Shown here: in pieces, positions 62,215 to 64,000 of the stretch | Numbering within the stretch: position 1 is the first letter of the stretch | How the letters are laid out: every line of letters begins with the position of its first letter | Assembly (NCBI RefSeq): GCF_016860525.1 | Contig: NZ_BNEA01000015.1 | Coordinates: forward strand, 2,914,001 to 2,978,000 | DNA length: 64,000 nucleotides | Reading direction: 5' to 3' | Source of the DNA: Streptomyces rubradiris | GTDB lineage: Bacteria; Actinomycetota; Actinomycetes; Streptomycetales; Streptomycetaceae | The notes under the pieces: model-generated | Told to the model about the DNA's origin: nothing | The model's input: the letters and a program-made list of their open reading frames with translations, nothing else | Databases searched by the model: none | Program-made: the position numbers and the translations under genes

Positions 62215-63643
62215 CCGCCCAGCCGTCCCGGTACGCCCGCCAGTCCGCCTCGGTGGCCGCGAAGTCGACGTAGAGGGCGACGCCGAAGCGGGCACGGTCG
62301 GCGTCGGTACGGCTCAGGCCGAGCCGGACCCCGCGCACGGCGGCCGGGACCGTCTCGGCGTGCGCCCAGTGGCCGAACCGGTTCTCGTGGTAGAAGGGCA
62401 GGCCCATCAGCAGGTCGGTGCCGTCCGGGGTGACTTCCAGGGCCAGGCTGGTCTGCTGGGCCACATAGCCGCCGTACAGGCTCTGCGACGGCTGCATGGT
62501 GTCGTACGACATGACGGCGATCTGGTCCACCCGGCGGGCCACCTGCCCGAAGTACGCCTGCGACCACCACTTGGGGTGGCCGGTGGTCGTGCCCCAGAAG
62601 GAGTGGAAGGCGGGCAGCGGGTCGATCTGGTGGGCGGCGACGGACAGCACCGCGCCCCGGGCGTGGGTGAGGTCGCGCAGGTCGTCGAGGAGGGCGAGGT
62701 AGTTCCGGTCGCCGGAGTGCAGGGGTTCCAGGTCGAAGTGCGCGCCCTGGAACCCGGCGTCGAGGACGGCCCGGGTGGAGGCGAGGATCGCGGTCCGGGT
62801 GGCCGCGCGTTCCAGGCGCAGTCCGTCGGGGGTCTCGGTGGCCAGCACGTCGCCGAGCCATGCCTGCACCCGGACGCCGGGGATTTCCCGGTGCACGGCC
62901 GCGGTGAACCAGCGGGCCTTCCGGTACGCCGACGCGGGCAGGGTGCCGTCGTGCTCCAGAGGGCCGGAGTGGACGTAAAGGTCCCGGATACCGGTGTCGC
63001 GCAGCCGCCGCGCGAGGTCCCGCACGTCCCGCTCGGTCTTCCGCCCGTCCACCCAGGCATGCCCCAGCCAGAGGGCGTCCCGGCCCCGGGTACGGGTGCC
63101 GGGCGCCGGATCACCGGTGTAGTTGACCCACAGCGCGCTCTCGGCGGTGAGCAACGGCACCAGGAGGAGGGCGAGCAGGGCCCCCAGGAGACGACGAAGG
63201 ATGCGGCGCTTGCGGGGGCGGGAGGGGGAGGCGGGTGGGGTGTCTTGGGCCGGTGGGGTCGGGGGGATGGCGGCCGGGTCGGAGGCGGGGTCGGGGTCGG
63301 GGTCCGAAGCGGTGTCCGGGGTGGGCTTGGGGGCCCGGGCGGGGTCGGAGGGCGGGCCGGAGGCCGAGGCGGGCTCGGGCTGGGAGTCCGGGTCAGGGCC
63401 GGACCCAGGCGCCTGGGCACGCTTCAGGTCCGAGTCGGGGCCGGAGGCCGAGGCGGGGACCGCGTCCGGGGTGGGCTTCGGCTGTGGGGGCGGGGGCGGG
63501 GTGGTCGTGCCGGTGTGGTCCGTGTTCGGGCCGGGCGGTCGGCTTTCGGGGGCTTGCGCGGCGGGCGCGGGTTTCTGCCCGGCCGGGTTCTCGTCCGCGT
63601 GGCCGTCGTCGCCCCGGGCCTCGTTCATTCGTCTCTCGCCCAT
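62192..63643 (-). CDS. Membrane-anchored TIM-barrel-like protein, possible glycoside hydrolase
   Basis: The 483-residue protein starts at ATG 63643 with GAGGGGG 7 bases upstream; ATG 63628 is an alternative. Residues 1-145 are Pro/Ser/Asp-rich and disordered, followed by a basic stretch (RPRKRRILRRLLG) and one transmembrane helix near 153-172. The outer domain has a barrel pattern with RDLYVHSGPL, RVQAWLGDVLA, GFQGAHFDLEPLHSGD, VLSVAAHQI, QIAVMSYDTM and GLPFYHENRFGHW. The DxE in FDLEPL and the SYD segment resemble glycoside hydrolase family 18-like barrels, but activity is unproven. Its 3' end overlaps sdhB convergently by 23 bases. Confidence 0.8.
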   Translation of the reverse strand: MGERRMNEARGDDGHADENPAGQKPAPAAQAPESRPPGPNTDHTGTTTPPPPPQPKPTPDAVPASASGPDSDLKRAQAPGSGPDPDSQPEPASASGPPSDPARAPKPTPDTASDPDPDPASDPAAIPPTPPAQDTPPASPSRPRKRRILRRLLGALLALLLVPLLTAESALWVNYTGDPAPGTRTRGRDALWLGHAWVDGRKTERDVRDLARRLRDTGIRDLYVHSGPLEHDGTLPASAYRKARWFTAAVHREIPGVRVQAWLGDVLATETPDGLRLERAATRTAILASTRAVLDAGFQGAHFDLEPLHSGDRNYLALLDDLRDLTHARGAVLSVAAHQIDPLPAFHSFWGTTTGHPKWWSQAYFGQVARRVDQIAVMSYDTMQPSQSLYGGYVAQQTSLALEVTPDGTDLLMGLPFYHENRFGHWAHAETVPAAVRGVRLGLSRTDADRARFGVALYVDFAATEADWRAYRDGWAATPPTAS

Positions 63644-63723
63644 TCCGCCCCCTCGTGTGGCCGGTCCCCCGCCCGTATCCGCCCCGCTCGCCGGGCCCCC
63701 GAGCCGCCCATACGCTCCGAAAG

Positions 63724-64000
63724 GTGACGTCCTTCCTGATCCGGGGCCGGCCCCGGCGTGCCACGGCGCACATACGGGTACGGGTGGCGCATGCCCTGCT
63801 GGGCTTCCTGACGGGGACCGTATGGCTGGTGTTGCCGCTGATGACGGTCCAGGCCCCCGGTCCGGTTCCCGCGGCTCACGCCCGCACTACGGCGCGCTCC
63901 GCCCCGTCGCGGCCGGAGGAGACGCCGACCGCCGACCTCGTACTGCCGCTCGTCGCCGGGGTCGCGGCCGTGGCCCTCGCCGGGTACGGCCGGCTGCGGC
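63724..64000 (+). CDS. Membrane protein, N-terminal part (cut by window end)
   Basis: An open frame from GTG 63724 runs to the window edge (92 complete codons). It encodes a basic N-terminus (SFLIRGRPRRATAHIRVRV), a hydrophobic segment (ALLGFLTGTVWLVLPLMTV), an Ala/Pro-rich polar loop and a second hydrophobic stretch (LVLPLVAGVAAVALAGYGRL). GC bias by codon position supports coding. I do not recognise the family. It diverges from the TIM-barrel-like gene across 80 bases. Confidence 0.6.
   Translation, partial: MTSFLIRGRPRRATAHIRVRVAHALLGFLTGTVWLVLPLMTVQAPGPVPAAHARTTARSAPSRPEETPTADLVLPLVAGVAAVALAGYGRLR

Overview
This 64 kb window is chromosomal DNA from a high-GC actinomycete, almost certainly a Streptomyces species. 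Codon third positions are overwhelmingly G/C, GTG and TTG starts are common, and the gene content is streptomycete: mycothiol deacetylase, an ECF sigma/anti-sigma/HtrA/TatB block, a PaaG-like crotonase, BldK-type peptide importers, and a succinate dehydrogenase with a five-helix anchor. I see no tRNA or rRNA gene, CRISPR array, insertion sequence or prophage.

Layout. (1) 1-4.7 kb, mostly plus strand: an unknown protein, a lipoprotein on minus, an MgtE-N/CBS regulator-like protein, a DUF1003 membrane protein and the Mrp Fe-S carrier. (2) 4.7-10.6 kb, minus strand: an unknown protein, tatB, a large HtrA-like protease, a zinc anti-sigma factor and a SigE-like ECF sigma factor, forming an envelope-stress block that diverges from an O-methyltransferase. 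(3) 11.6-20.5 kb: DUF3117, crotonase, a DivIVA-like protein with tag, a folP2-like gene, a LOG protein, dapE, secreted proteins, dapC and a 7Fe ferredoxin. (4) 20.6-26.4 kb: a GNAT protein with a repeat tail, a SirB1/transglutaminase-like protein, and a four-gene minus-strand operon (ABC ATPase, permease, sensor kinase, response regulator). (5) 26.6-30.7 kb: a large peptidoglycan-binding-like membrane protein, a small membrane protein with mshB, and a 64-aa membrane protein. (6) 30.9-53.3 kb: a prolyl-oligopeptidase-type S9 peptidase followed by three complete five-gene oligopeptide ABC importers. The second (plus) and third (minus) share the BldK gene order and converge on a short interval carrying a methyltransferase and a small secreted protein. 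(7) 53.7-64 kb: typA, an LpqW-like solute-binding lipoprotein, a coiled-coil protein, sdhC-sdhA-sdhB, a TIM-barrel-like membrane protein, and a membrane protein cut by the window edge.

How the genes fit together. Most of the window looks like an ancient actinobacterial backbone. From memory, the order typA-lpqW-mshB-fdx-dapC-dapE-LOG-folP2-DivIVA-tag-DUF3117-OMT-sigE-rseA-htrA-tatB-mrp-DUF1003-MgtE also runs through the Mycobacterium tuberculosis chromosome between about Rv1165 and Rv1232. Into that backbone Streptomyces has placed the peptide importers and the S9 peptidase. Functional themes are envelope stress and export, lysine/peptidoglycan precursor synthesis (dapC, dapE), mycothiol redox buffering, and peptide uptake that may feed developmental signalling.

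The most unusual signals are a 423-bp nearly identical inverted repeat inside the ATPase genes of the two BldK-type clusters, which suggests recent gene conversion; an O-methyltransferase whose conserved N-terminus has no ATG/GTG/TTG start but has an ideally spaced ATT; and several in-frame tandem repeat expansions in otherwise conserved proteins (HtrA, GNAT, SdhA).
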